NCBI RefSeq assembly: GCF_963422355.1
Contig: NC_085105.1
Span: 2,890,052-2,954,051, forward strand
Direction of reading: 5' to 3'
Length of the DNA: 64,000 nt
From: Corticium candelabrum
Taxonomy: Eukaryota; Porifera; Homoscleromorpha; Homosclerophorida; Plakinidae
Positions 32,146 through 55,272 of this stretch are shown here, piece by piece. The translations under genes and the position numbers were made by a program. The notes beneath the pieces are model-generated. The model was not told where the DNA came from and searched no databases. It saw nothing but the letters and a program-made list of their open reading frames with translations. How positions within the stretch are numbered: the stretch's first letter is position 1; the number at the start of each line of letters is the position of its first letter.

Positions 32146-35100
32146 CTAGTCTGCCATTTCAGATGTTCCCAATTTCCATCTAAGCATCAATGTAACTTTT
32201 CTCAGAGCAGGTTGAGCATGTGGAAGTTCCATATTAAGCCGATCGACTACATTAGCCAAAGCCTGAAGACGTTCATCTTGACGAGAACCTTCAGCCTGTA
32301 GGTCCTCTTTTGTCTTACACAATCTCGTATATCGACCGTCCTTCACCTGTTGAAGGTACTTCACCTTCTGCTGATCAGCAACCAATTCCGCAAACATTCT
32401 CTGCTTAGTCTAGCAGTATATGCAAACAGTCAGTCTTAATTAGACAACCGTCAACTTGATTTGCTGTTTCATGGGCCAATTGCAAGCTGTTTTAGGGTGG
32501 GTCGGTCGGCTTGTAAAAATTGGAAAAAGAATTGCTCATGTACATTCGATGTGACACACGCACCATGCACATAGCGACAACCTTGTCCTTGACACAAGTC
32601 GTAGCAGCTGTACACATAGAGTAAACTTTCTGCAGCAAGTCACCACACAAAGCTTCCCGTTTACACTTGACTACCTTGGGCAACACTAAAACCTTCCCAC
32701 CCTGTTTGATGGCGACGCTTGGTCAAGCAAACGCACAAGAAGCATGTGCTTGAGAAATGCGCATGCGTCATCTAAGCCACATGACTTAATGACGTAATTT
32801 TTATTTTTTGTTGGCAACAAGATTCTAGGTCTGTCGGGCCCGTGAAACAACAAATCAAGTTGACGTGGCCTTATCATAGAGTACATGCAACATACAATAT
32901 CGTTTTCACGTGTACAAAAACAGAGACAGACAAACAGACAGACACACAGACAAACAGAAAAACAAACAAACAGATAAGCAGTCAGACAAACAGCCAGACA
33001 GATGCACAGACAAACACACGGTAAGACAGACAAACAGAGTGAGTGGACTTGAGCAAGTCACTACCATGGCATTCCCCAATGCCTCCTCAGCTAAATGTTA
33101 GCAAATAGAGACATTTGGCAAAAAAGTGGCTGAACTAAGCCTTAAAACTAATAGTGCAACAAAATGTCATCAAATTTAATTGGTTACTTGCCTCTTGGAG
33201 TTGTTCAATCTCAGCATCAAATGACTCTATTTCCGACCTCAAAGGTTGCAATGAACTTTGCTTGCTTTCCAGCTGTTGTGACATGTTCTGCTGGGCAAGT
33301 GCCAATTCCTTCATGTCCTGATCACAGATAGCAGAGTCGTGAGAAATCTGTTTGATCTTCCTTTTTAGTTCTGATATTGCTTTTCTAAACTGAGCTTGAG
33401 TTTGGTCTTTCCTGCCCATCTTCACCTGTGCCTCACCACTAAGCAAAGCATAATTAAGAAATTACCAAAAACAAGAAAATATTTTTAGACAGACAGTGAG
33501 ACACATAGGAATGTTTAAACATACACAAAGTTAGCATGACACTTTACAGCACAACTACAGTTGACAAACACCGACAAATAGACAGACACACAAACCCAAC
33601 AGAACATCTGCAGAGTCAGTAATCTGTTGCTCATTACATAAAAACTTATTTTTCTGTTAATCACATAAATAACGTATGTTAATTTAATAATCCACAACCA
33701 GTTTGCTCAGCTTGTGAACAAAATTGTTATAGAATGTAAAGCAAACAAACTAAACTGATAGCAAATTTCGTAAAGTGCTAACCGGTAAGTTATTGTTTCT
33801 CTTCGATACACAGCCTTCTCCATATCCTGTATCATTCGTTCCTGCTGACGCATCAGCTGGCCAAATCTGACCTGCCAAACAACACAATCTGAAACAATTT
33901 GCACATCAAGAAAGCCATCCTTAACACACACAACAATTTAATGGCCATGCATGGTGACTAAATTTTTTGAGATGGCGACTAATGGCAATTGTTAGCTGCC
34001 TGTGGCCAGTAAACACCAGAACCTGCTGTGGGAGACTTCACGCGTACAAAGAGCAAAGTGCTCTCCAAAGGGAAACAAATCTCTGTGGCCGTGTTGTATC
34101 ACAAAGCAGTAGCACAAATATATGACAGAAAATGAGTAAGACGTCGGTGGTGCTTTGATGACACGTTTTAATTTGCACATGAACCTAATTCAAATGTATA
34201 TCAAGCAGCTAAGGATCAAACAGCTGCAGCTTTCTTTGAACCAAAGTCTAAGAAAGTTCACCATTACCTGCATAAGAAGTCAGGACAAGCTCATTGTAGT
34301 TTATCTGGTATGCATAGCACATGCTTATAGTGTACACAGACAACATCACACTATATACAGCATCCATATCTGCACATCAAACCACGATGGTTGGTTACCA
34401 AAGAATGATAATTTTTTCACACTGTGACTGCAAATCATCCCAATGACCTCACAAAAAGTCCTTGTTAACTAACGATTTCGGAGTACGTGCTTGTTGCTAC
34501 TGTGTAATCTCTACTTAGAAACTATGTGCTGTGAATCATGTTCGACTTTGATTACTAGAACCAATTTCTCACAGCTGGGAAGAAGGCAAGGCTGGCTGAT
34601 AAATTCACTGGCTCATAGGCAATTGTGGTCTGTACAGTATTAGTGCAAACACAATACCTCCATACGATGAATTTCCGCTTTCATTCCCTTGATCTCTCCC
34701 TGTCCAGCATCTGAGTCTACTGCAGTTTTCATTTCTTTTGCCAGTTGTATCTTTCTCTCCCAAAGTAGTATTTGCTTTTCTGCTTCAAGCAATCCGTTTC
34801 TTCCTCTTTCTTTTTCTTCCTTTAGTTGTGACACTCTAGTTTGCATCTGAATGCAATCTAGTTCTGCTTCTTTGAGTGCATGAATGAAATCACTCTCCAG
34901 CAACAAGTTTCCTTGTTCCAACATCTCTTGTTGATTTCGATTTTTAGTGATCAGTTGGTTCAATTTGGTCATGTCGTTTTGTAGGATCCTAATGTTCCTT
35001 TCGACATCAGCCGTTTCCTTATTCTGGCCTTCAATTTCAGCTAAACGCCCAAAACAAGTGAGCAAACGTTATGGACATTGACGAAACCAAACACGAAACA

Positions 35101-36981
35101 AGACACATAGTTGATATACCGTATTTCTAGGCGTATAGTAGGGCATGGGCATTATTTTGATCCCATGCGTATACATGGTCGCAAAATGCTGTCATTTGGC
35201 TAGTCATAGGTTTGACACTTGAAGACAGGAATACCACAAATTCCTGCAATTATCCATTTGCAAGAGCAAAGATACTGGTATTCGTACAGCATCAGCATAC
35301 ATGGAGAAACTAAACACTACAAACGCAAACCAGAGTCATCGGTGTGAAGCCTGACAACAGCATCAGTATCAGGAATTGCAACGAAGAAATGAGTCTAGTG
35401 TTAAGAACTTTCACTCAACACTGACACCAGCTCATCAAACGCACACAGGCGGAGACAGATGTTCTGCAGACACCATTTTGTTTATTCATGCACACATCTT
35501 GGGCATACTTGGGCATGGGCGTTTTTGGGCTTAATAAAGTTCTGACCTGCTGCACATGGGCATACATACAGGCATGGGTGTTATTTCGGTATGTGCAATA
35601 TTACAGGCAAATACAATATACTACAAATTTAAGATATCCTTCCTGCATGACTGCGTGCAATCTGTCTGTGTTCAATCCTTCCTATATGCATCTTTGAAAG
35701 CAATTGACAAACAATAAATATACTTGGTCATGCATTACTATTGTAGTACATTTATCTTCATTTGCAGAGAACACCGTCTGTAAGTAACATAAACAAAGTA
35801 ACTCACTCACCATTCAACCTCATTTTCTTCTGCTCCAAAATTGTCAGTTTCTTTTTCAATTCCTGGACACTTGCATGTTGGTTTTGTGCCTCTTGTGTCT
35901 GTCTCACTAGCTCATTCTGTTGTCGAAGCCAAAACTGCTGAAGTCTACCACACTGTTCAATACTCTCTGAGATCTGCTTCTGTAGCGTCTGAATACGAAG
36001 CTCAAGAGGTCCCAGTTCTTCAGCCTATAATTGTACGTGACATAAAAATGACAAACGATCTACCAACAGTTATTTAAAAGTCATCTGAAAATTAATTAAG
36101 TAAATGAGCAGCTCTTACATGCAGCAACATGCAATACATCCCGATGCAAATGTATGAACAATTTTAAAGATTCAAGTGCGGTCAAGTCCTACACCATCCA
36201 GATAAGCAAAGTTCCACTGTCTTTGCTCATTTAATAACTGAAAATACTACCTTACAAAAACAATTTAAAATGGTTTGGATGTAAAATGATCAGCAAATGT
36301 TTATGCACATTAATTAACTGCTCACCCCATCTGTTCCACTAGTCAATTGATCAATCTTCTTGTTCATTTGATCAATCATTCCCTGCTTCCTCTCAATAAC
36401 AGCATTTCTCTTTGTCACTTCATTCTCGCCTCGTGTTATCATCTTATTCAGCTGCTGTACTTCTTGATTTTGTTCATCCATCACTTGCTGCATGTTTTCC
36501 AGTCGAGCATTTGTACTGGAGATGCTCAACAGTTGACTGGATAGTTCATTCTCTACTTGAGCAACAGCTATTTCTGTCTCTATCACTTTCTTGTGTGTTT
36601 TCCGGGCTTCATGCTTTGTGTACTCTGATGCTTTGTCTAATGTCAGCTGAGTCATTGTTTTCTCTAGAATGGAATCTTCCAGTTGGTTTTTCTCCAACGT
36701 TTCTCGTTCTGTCTGCATTCTCAAAGATACCAAATTGTTCTGATTCAACGTGCGATCCTAATAAGAAAGTTGCAGTGAATAATACTGTTGAATGCTATGT
36801 GTAAGTAGGCTTTGCAAATTTTACATGACAATAAATGATTCAAAGATGTACACTGACTTGACCTCAATGACAAATTAGCTAGCACAAACAGTAACATGCA
36901 CGCTGACAACAACAGAAAGACAGGCAACCAAAGAGCATACACATAATAAAAATCAGTGAAACATCGTATGCATGTGCACAT

Positions 36982-37041
<60 letters not shown>

Positions 37042-38775
37042 ACAGACAAACACAGACACAAATGCACACACCACATGTATAACATGTACACACACGAGCA
37101 AGAGTAAGATCAGACAACCAAAACAATTTTTAGTACAGTAGTAGTGTGATTGTAAAGCATTAACCACAGACAGTCTGACTAACCAAAACCGAGATGGATA
37201 GAGAAATCATATCCACAATTAGAATAAAGACACAAGCAAACACATTTAAAAGACAAACACAACAAAACATAAAATATTTCTCACTGTTGTTGCTTTCATT
37301 AAGTCTTGCTCTGCTTCGTGCAAGATTCTCGTAAACTTTGAGTACTCAACACGCAATGCCTCTCTTCTACTTTCACAACCAACCATCTGGCGCTTGACAA
37401 CAGACAAATCATTTCCCAACTTTCTGTATTGAATTGTCAATGTCTCATTCTTCTCCTGTTCTTTCAATATAGATCGCTTATAGCCATCAATCTCAGTAGA
37501 CAGTGACTGAAGACGATCATTCTGTATACTAAGAGAAAATTCAACAAACAAATATTCAACATTACAAACAATATGCACAGTATTCTAGACAATGATAAAG
37601 AGAAGCATAAAGATTATGTTGCTAGTCACTAAAAAATTGTCAAAATGTTTAATATTGCTGTTGCTGTTAAAATGCCCAGTATAGCTGCTATGTTAAATTT
37701 ATTTTTAATTTATTGCTATTTTAACGTGTTTCCTAGCTCAAGTAGTAACCCGTGTTTGCTTAGTAAGCCCTGAACTAGATCAGTTTGAATGACTCATGCT
37801 CGAATGATGTGCCTTGAATGTCAAAGACAAGTCTGTGACATCAGTCATGCATAGTTCTTAGCCTGTCACACAAGCACGTGATGTCAAATAATATATTTTA
37901 AATACAATAGTTAGTTTGTTTCAATATAATTCTGTTTACCGCACTGCTGTGTTCATTGCAGCTAACGCCTCATCTCTTCGTCTCATACCAATCACGCTGC
38001 TGTTCCATTGCTGAAGCAGTTGCTTCTGTTCCACAGCAAGAGCCTGTGGCAACAAAGAGCAGCAGAAACAATCAATAACGTTAGAACAACAAACAGACAA
38101 ACTATGTCACTACACAATAAATTACTAGTATAGACACGTCGACATTAATCAATTAATGTACTATTGCCATTGTGTTATTTCTTACCTCCATTTCTGTCTG
38201 GGCTTCCGTTAGAGCATCCTGTGTTGCTCTGTATTCTTCCTGTTGTGCTTTAGTCTGGGCTTCATATGTAGCAATCTGCTCATGCAGTCGTCTCACATTG
38301 TCAGTCAACCGATCCACATACAAGTCCTACAGTACACAATAAAACTGACAAATAGTTCTTGATAATCATTTAATCTCATTACTTGCAACTTTTTTGATCT
38401 TTCTGCACCAGTCACTTCCAATTCAGCCTTCTCAGCATGTCGTTTCTTCAATGCAATTTCCATTTCTGTGTCTGTCTTGGCAGAGTTGATGTAATTGAGA
38501 CGATCAGTCAACTTCTCCACTTCTGCCCTCAGACCATCAGCTAAAAGAAAACAAATTTGTCTATCATACTAGTAGACATTAAACAAAAGACCACTGCATA
38601 TGAGCTAATGGCAATGTGGACAAGTACTGTAACTACATGTGTGCGTGCATGCGTGTCCAGGCTCCAGGAGATTGCTTAGCACGGCCCATAGCTCCTGTGT
38701 AGTGCACAGGAACCCAGCCATCTGGCTGGGGGCATAACTGTAACGAACGGCAGCTCCTTATCCATTTGCCGTGTG

Positions 38776-38843
<68 letters not shown>

Positions 38844-40609
38844 CGAGCGTTTTACATGCAGCATATTCAACACACTTCAACTCACAGGTGTCAGTCACAA
38901 CTCACTTCGTTGCCGTTTGTCCTTCAAGTCCCCTTGAGCTTTACGAAAAATGCTCTTTGTTTCTTTCAGTTTCTGCTCACATTGCTCCCTCATACTTCGC
39001 ATCTCCCTGTGCCTGTCATGTTCTGCCTCTAAGTCAGCCTGCTGCTTTGCAAGTTGCTGCTGAAGACGGTAAAGATCCACAGCAACAGCTTCTCGTCTGT
39101 CTTGCTTTGCTTTCAACGCCATTGTCTGTGGAAAACCAAAACAACAATTGCAAAACATATAGTCAACTAACACAACAAATAAAAAACATAATTTGTTAAT
39201 GATCTTGATATATTCTAAGGGTTATAACTAAAGTTCAAAGAAGAGTTATATATTAAATACTTACACATAAAAGATAAAGAAAGTGGGAAGACCTGAGAGC
39301 GGAGAGCTGCAAACATCTCTCAGGTTCACCACAACAGTCCAGACAGTTTCTTAAAAATCATACTTGCAATATAACAATTTGTTGTTCAACAGACAAGTGC
39401 TTCCTCCAGTAATCTATGAATTTTGCTGAGTCTGTCATCTTTATTTATTAAAATGCAAATTCTGATAACCTTTCTATCACTAATTTCTATAGTTCAAACT
39501 ACACGATTTCAATTTAATGTCTGTCTGTCTGTCTGTCAATACATATATTTTCAAACACATTGAACTATTATACATCAACTAAAAATCACTAAAGTAAAGT
39601 CCAACTACACACCAATTACAAGCTCCCAAAGTCTTCAAATTACAGCTGCACACACAAGAAAGAGTACTAGTTAATAGAAAGTAGAAGTCAAGAGTCCAAT
39701 AGTGGGAAACAGGTAGAAACGTGATGATTACAATCTCCACAGAAGACGCACTAGACCACAACATGGACAAGGTTAGGCTGTGATAATCCAATGGAACCAA
39801 AGCCATCAGAGAAAAGGTTGAAGACTGACAAAAGCAAATGGAGATGATGAGGATGACAACAGTACTCATATGTCTGAGTGTCAGTTTGTCTGTCTATCTG
39901 TCTGTCTGTCTTTCTGTCTTTTAATTAAAATTACAATAACAAAAACCAACAATTCAGACTCAGTTATAAACTAATCCGTTACTTAATAAGTTAATAATAA
40001 GTTAATAATAAGTTAAATAATCAATATAAACCACCAACGTTAATTAAAAACAAAAACGAAACCAACATCAAAGCAAACAACTAACAACAACAACAACAAC
40101 CACACCTTTTCTCTCAACTCCAATGCAAGTCGCTCATCCCGCCTTGTCAGTTGGTCAGCAAGAGCAGCTTGAACGCGCTCCAAAAGCGGCTATACAAAAT
40201 AAAACATAACCAACCAACGTCGTAACAATCACTTAACGACAATCCCTCTCACATGGTCTGACGGTAACACATACAACTCATTTTCTCCCTCAAGATCCTC
40301 GTCCGAGTCCAACGAAATACCCGGGTCGGTCTCCTCTTCGTTTCTGTCCTCCAGAGCATCAAAGGTGACGGGATGCGTCGTCAGATGGACAGTATCTTCG
40401 TCCACTACCCTTCTATGTCCCGATTCTGTGGGGCTGGTGGCATCTTCAACGTCTGCATCTCCGGCAGCTGCTTCTGCGTGTTGTGGTGACGTGTTCTCAC
40501 CACTGTCAGCTGGATCCTCTTCTTTGTGTCTGGATCGGTACTGCCGTAACGCTTTGACAGTAATCTGGCTCACGGCTTCGGCTACTGACGGTCTGTTACC
40601 GTCTGACAT
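32146..40609 (-). CDS. CCDC40: Coiled-coil domain-containing protein 40
   Basis: A ciliary axoneme protein that, with CCDC39, forms the 96-nm ruler setting the position of inner dynein arms and the nexin-dynein regulatory complex. Exon 1 (40609-40253) encodes an acidic, disordered N-terminus ending ENELYVLPSDH. Exon 2 (from 40189) continues PLLERVQAALADQL, the hallmark CCDC40 start of the coiled coil. Further coiled-coil exons are near 39.1-38.9, 38.5, 38.3-38.2, 38.0, 37.5-37.3, 36.8-36.3, 36.0-35.8, 35.0-34.65, 33.87-33.78 and 33.43-33.19 kb. The last exon (32400-32146) has KVKYLQQVKDGRYTRLCKTK and VVDRLNMELPHAQPALRKV, which match the conserved CCDC40 C-terminus. Start at 40609 is preferred over the upstream in-frame ATG at 40684 because MSDGN begins the acidic region. 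Not all exon joins were resolved. Confidence 0.88.
32914..33040. repeat. Imperfect (CAGA)n tract in CCDC40 intron
   Basis: CAGACAGACA-type units interrupted by AAACAAACA and CAGATAAGCAGT. Similar imperfect tracts occur at 47.3-47.5 and 51.9-52.3 kb; this is a recurrent simple repeat of the genome. Confidence 0.85.
35118..35606. mobile_element. Possible MITE in CCDC40 intron
   Basis: The left part ATACCGTATTTC...GGGCATGGGC and the reverse complement of the right part ATACCGAAAT...CCCATGCC are roughly inverted, and GGCATGGG(C/T)GTT/ATT motifs recur inside. Match is patchy and ends are uncertain. Confidence 0.3.
36985..37038. repeat. (CA)n microsatellite in CCDC40 intron
   Basis: About 54 bp of CA repeats. 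A compound (GT)n(GA)n tract also lies in a neighbouring CCDC40 intron at about 38771-38842. Confidence 0.95.
38771..38845. repeat. (GT)n(GA)n compound microsatellite in CCDC40 intron
   Basis: About 50 bp of GT followed by about 20 bp of GA. Non-coding. Confidence 0.95.
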
Positions 40610-41137
40610 GTTGACATCCGGGATTGCAAACAACAATGCCGTGTCATGGCAACACATTACGATACAACCGCGAAAGCAGATCACGTGAGCACCTCAATCA
40701 AGGGTGTTTGGCTGTTCTGTATACTAGCCTTACGCTACAAGACTGTGTGGTACGCGGCAACGACAGAGAGAAAGTCGACAGCTAATCACAAGTTAGAAAA
40801 TTTCTAGCCAAATAAGTTCAATCCCAAATTAGAACCAAAATTAGAAAGTTATTGTAAGAGCCTTTGCTATAACCTTAGCTCTTAATTAAATACAACAAAA
40901 CACTGCATGCAGCATTTGTGACGTCAAAATGTCAGGTGGACACCATAAAACAAGTTTGTCTGTATCACTGCTTATTACATTAATATCTAACTGCATTCAA
41001 TAGTGATAGAATTAGCTACTGAATGCAAATTTAAGCAAGAAAATATATTGTCAATTGTACATGACTGAAGAAAGTGTCTGTACAAGTACAGTTCGTTAAA
41101 ACTACAACATAACAATCGAGTCCCCCGAATACCAACA
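40610..41137. other. Intergenic region between CCDC40 and CUL3
   Basis: About 530 bp with the CCDC40 promoter side and the CUL3 3' side. One CACGTG lies near 40683. No X-box-like palindrome for RFX factors was recognised by eye. No other gene. Confidence 0.5.
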
Positions 41138-51056
<9,919 letters not shown>

Positions 51057-51452
51057 GCCGTCACAACGAGGCGGAGACCAGTGAGTCTACCTAATGACAC
51101 TAAAAGCGATTGCTACTGGCTGAAGCGACGGCTTGCCAGAAATAGATGCTAAGACTAGCTGACTAGTCGAACGTTTCCCCGGATAACCTAACCTATCACG
51201 TGATGACCACGTGACTTAGTAACTATGTTTACAGTTTAGCCCGGATAATAATCTAGGTGGGCGTGGTACAGCAACAACACTCGTGCACTTGGATATTTTC
51301 TACGCTTTACGATTTACTCTAGCTCAATATAATACACAGGGATTTGCGTAGGAGGCTCTTCGTCTGGCGCCTGGCGACACATAACAAACGTCAAACGAGG
51401 ATGACGGTTGACTGGCCACATCAACAAAACACACAGCTGCTCGATCGGTAAG
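51057..51452. promoter_or_regulatory. Bidirectional promoter, CUL3 / LRR gene
   Basis: The CUL3 start (51056, minus) and the LRR-protein start (51453, plus) are about 400 bp apart and head-to-head, so a shared promoter is likely. It contains two CACGTG sites, 51197-51202 and 51208-51213, with starts 11 bp apart, and GC-richer sequence than its surroundings. No TATA box seen. Confidence 0.55.
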
Positions 51453-54400
51453 ATGCCAGTACTCAAAAAGAAAAGCAAAATTAAAGGAAAAGGAAAACGA
51501 GGGAAAAAGACCAAGCGGGGAAAGAAAAAGGCTAAGACTTCGTTGCTGGGAAAGAGGGTCAGACCTCCTGGAGAGGCTTCTAGGCAGCTGCTTAAGTCAT
51601 ACACGACTCTATGCAAAGAGAAGGGCTCGACGGCCATTCCAAAAATAGTGCATGAGCTCCGTGAAAAAACGGAGGCAGATCAGGCGGTAACCAAGGTGAG
51701 AATTTACATAACTTTAAAATCGAGGTAACTTGACACACACTTTATATGTGTACAGATGCTGTGCGTTGAATATTACTAATTAAATGTTATTAATAATAGC
51801 AGATAGACAGACAGACAGGTTTGATTGTTTGGTTAGTGTTGGTGTTAGCTAAAAACAAATGTAGTATAGCTATCTAGGCATATCATAATTTGAATTTGAA
51901 ATGTAGTGGACAGACAGACAGGCAGGCAAACAAACAGACAAACAACAGACAGACAGACAGGCATACGAGGCATGCAGACAGACAGACAGATGGACAGACA
52001 ACCAGACAGACAAAAATAGGTTTACTTGTTGGCGACCAGTTTGTGGTCGCTGGACATCGTTATGTAGTTTGCATTCATGTGAGTTGTAGTGATGATTTAG
52101 GAAATAAATGGATTTTGACAAACAGACAGACAAATACTTTATTCTCGTGCATACAGACTCTACTTGTACGTATGCTAGGAATTTATGAAAGCAAACCTGC
52201 AACCTTGCAAACAACAAAGGCATAGATTAACTAATGGACTTGGCCTTGAATGTCAAAGTCAAATAATCTAAACAGACAGACAGACATGGAGACAGACAGA
52301 CATGGAGACAGACAAACAGACAGACAGACAGAATAGATCAGATCTATGTTTGCAACCTTAATAAAATTTGAAAAGTATCATCATTCCGTCTTTATGAATT
52401 CTCAGTTTATTTTGGAACCCGCTATTCGATTTTCCAAGAGTGACTTTCCGCCTGTGCAATTTTGCGATTGGTTACAAGCTGTACAGACAGTAGCATATGA
52501 ACATGTCAAAGAAATTTGTGTATGGGGAATTGCTGTCACAGACATGGATGCGACAAATTTGTCACTGTGTATGGAGACCCCAGTGGCACAACAAAATCTC
52601 AAGTTCCTGACTCTGCTAGATGTTGGATTGACTAATTATGGAGTACACAGAGTAACCAGGTGAGTAGCTATGTCAATTAAACTCAAATATGATCTTACCA
52701 TGGTCTCAAGACGACCTCAGCAGTACAACAGTGTTGATTATTTCAGTTGTATGCTGTATGCAAAATTGTTGGTATGTAAAGCCATTCAGCAAATTTATGG
52801 TCACATGAGAGGCATGTTTAGTAGCAGAAGGAATAGATAATAATTATACTAATGTTTGATGATGGAGTACAGTCCCTTTCAATTATCTGATACAAGAGAT
52901 TATTCAATGGATTGCTTGGCATTACCACACAACCACAGATACATGAAACTTGCTTGCTTGTACATTGTGTGCCATCCAGAGAAAGGGCATACAATGTTTC
53001 TTGTATCTGTGGTCGTGTGGTAATGCCAAGCGATCCATCGAATAATCTCTTGTATCAGAAAAGTGACTAATCGTTTTAAAGAAATTTGAAATATGCTTTG
53101 TTTAGTTTCAATTTGGTTTCTTTGGAATCTAGGTGCTGTCCCTGTCTGTCTCAATCATCACAATGTCTGTTTGTGATTTTGGGTCCCTGATTTAGTCCTC
53201 ATCCAGTCCTAACAGTCCACGTAGCTTTCTATACAACACTCACCAAGTGCATAATAAAATTCAATGTGCGACACCCTGACAGCTTACCCAGCCTAATTAG
53301 AGCAACTAAGTGTTGTAGGAGATGATGACTGAATAACAGAAAGATGTAGTTGTACTATTGGATATTATACCATGGTCACATAATGTTCGACCAGTCACAA
53401 GAGTGTATTTAGATGGTGTCTATGATGTATTGCACGGCAAGTGTGCAATAAGTTACTTCTGGTTAATATTGCACTCTCAATTATATATCCTATCCTGGTA
53501 ACTGATACTTAATTAATTAAAATTGTAGTTATGGATTCATTATCTCAATTGTTGGTTTTGTATGATCAGATGTCTCCACTTGGGGAAAGTCACTTCACTG
53601 CTTCTAAGCCACAATCGGTGAGTAGCCAATCCATCTGCAAACATGAAATGATGGTATGTTTTGGGTTTGTACATGAAGATTTGGTGATGAAGGATGCCAA
53701 ACACTATGCAACAATCTTCGCGGCAATACAAAACTTCAGCGCTTGTCTCTCGACTTCTGTGGGCTAACACCACTAAGTGGCTCAGTCTTGGGACAGTTCA
53801 TAGTCAACTGTGCAATTCAGTAAGCATTGCCATGTTAGCTGCAAAGTTGCAGCTCTAGCAATATTTCAATGTCTGTTCCAGAGAATTATCTCTTATTGGA
53901 AATCTACTTCAGTGTGACGGTGTTATTCAGCTCATAAATCCTCTCGTTGAGTTCTATGAATCACACCAGGCACATGAAAGTATGAGGAAACAGAGGTTGG
54001 AGGAGGTAAGAACCCAACAAGAATTGCGAGAGCAAGAGTTGGCGACTATGGGTAGACTTCAAGCAAAAATGGCTGTAGCGGCAGAAGAGGCAAATCATGA
54101 ACATCATGAGATTGATCCATTGTTAATACCGTTTCCCCCACTTCCACCACTGAAGTGTCTTAACATTGAGGACAATGGTATGGATATGCATGGTAAAGGT
54201 GGGAAATTCGCTCCTGTTGTGTGTGCACGTCTCATTCGAAGGTAAAGAATGTTACTTGGGATGTCGGTTGTTAGAACCGGATGTCAGATGTATTCATCAC
54301 GTCTAGGTGGTTGGAGGTGTCGTCTCAGTTGACTGAAATCAAACTTACTGGAAACTTGATAGGGAATGTTGCTGGTCGAGAAATATTGACAGCACTTGAA

Positions 54401-55096
54401 GCAAGGAAAGAAGGTTGGTAATCAGGATAGCTGCTAGACTATAGTGCATATACAGGCAACAGACAGACAAACCAACAGACAGACACACAGATTGTTTTAT
54501 TGATTTTAGACTTCGAAAAAGATATGAGCAAATCTTCAAAAGTAAAAAATCCACATCAGCTTGTTACGCTGTTCATCAATTACGACATAATGGATTAAAA
54601 CAAAACCGCCCTATCTCTAAATTTGTCTATCTCTCCTTGACCATGTGAGAGGTGACAGACAGACAGACAGACAGACTGTATCCTAATTCAAATATGAAAA
54701 ATATATGTATTGACAGACAGAGAGACAGACAGACAGAAGAGCCAGTAACAGACCAGCAAGTACACAACCCAGCCATTGGTAAATCCATAGCAACAGATAC
54801 ATAGCAACAAAAACAGTCATACAAGGAAAGTCTCAAATAACTTTAGTTGAACAATGGTTGGTGGTAGTGAACACCTACCAGACAAGAAGCAGTTTTGTCA
54901 TTAAATGTTGTGATACCAATAAGGAACTGATCTTGCAGCTGGTCTACCTTCTGTCAAGATGACAGTAACACATTGCCTCGAAGGAGACATCTTCAGGAAG
55001 ATTTTCAAGCTTGGAGTAGGAGCCAAGAAGAAAAAGAAACTCAAGAAGAAAAAAGGGAAAGGGAAAGGAAAGGGAAAGAAAAAGAAAAAGAAATGA
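51453..55096 (+). CDS. Leucine-rich-repeat protein with lysine-rich ends
   Basis: Exon 1 (51453-51695) begins MPVLKKKSKIKGKGKRGKKT and continues with RPPGEASRQLLKSYTTLCKE and PKIVHELREKTEADQAVTK. Exon 2 (52406-52659) carries FCDWLQAVQTVAYEHVKEIC and LKFLTLLDVGLTNYGVH, a leucine-rich repeat. Further LRR exons lie near 53.53-53.62 kb, 53.73-53.82 kb (LQRLSLDFCGLTPLSGSVLG) and 53.88-54.24 kb (LSLIGNLLQCDGVIQLINPL, a helical Glu/Arg-rich insert, then LPPLKCLNIEDNGMDMHG). The last repeats are WLEVSSQLTEIKLTGNLIG near 54.31 kb and VKMTVTHCLEGDIFRKIFKL near 54.95 kb. The C-terminus is a poly-lysine tail mixed with GKGKGKGK, ending with the stop at 55094-55096. Lysine-rich tracts at both ends suggest nucleic-acid, membrane or microtubule contact. 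Orthologue not recognised; the joins at 52.7-53.6 kb are unresolved. An in-frame ATG at 51408 is an alternative start. Confidence 0.72.
51784..52335. repeat. Imperfect (CAGA)n tracts and repeat copy C in LRR intron 1
   Basis: Several CAGA runs (about 51803-51820, 51908-52017, 52119-52130 and 52272-52332). Between them, TACTTTATTCTCGTGCATAC and CTCTACTTGTACGTATGC give a weak third copy of the block seen at 25.3 and 47.4 kb. Confidence 0.75.
52884..53062. repeat. Near-perfect hairpin repeat in LRR intron
   Basis: A left arm of about 65 bp (tatctgatacaagagattat onward) and a right arm of about 65 bp (52996-53062) are inverted with only about five mismatches, separated by about 48 bp. An RNA across it would fold into a long hairpin on either strand. 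It looks like a young foldback MITE; a small-RNA precursor is an alternative. Confidence 0.7.
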
Positions 55097-55272
55097 AGCA
55101 TAATAATATATAACCATTTGTAGTTTAAGTTATTGATTGTGTTCATAGCAGTAAATACAGTTTCCACAAATGATTGCGTTGAAGGAAAACTTACAATATT
55201 GAATAACTAGTTTTACAGATGTTCTGTACTAATAATATATGAAGACATACAAGATACGAGAAACTACCCAGT

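Noticed and set aside
36412-36804. 130-codon plus-strand frame
   Set aside because: Antisense shadow of a CCDC40 coiled-coil exon.
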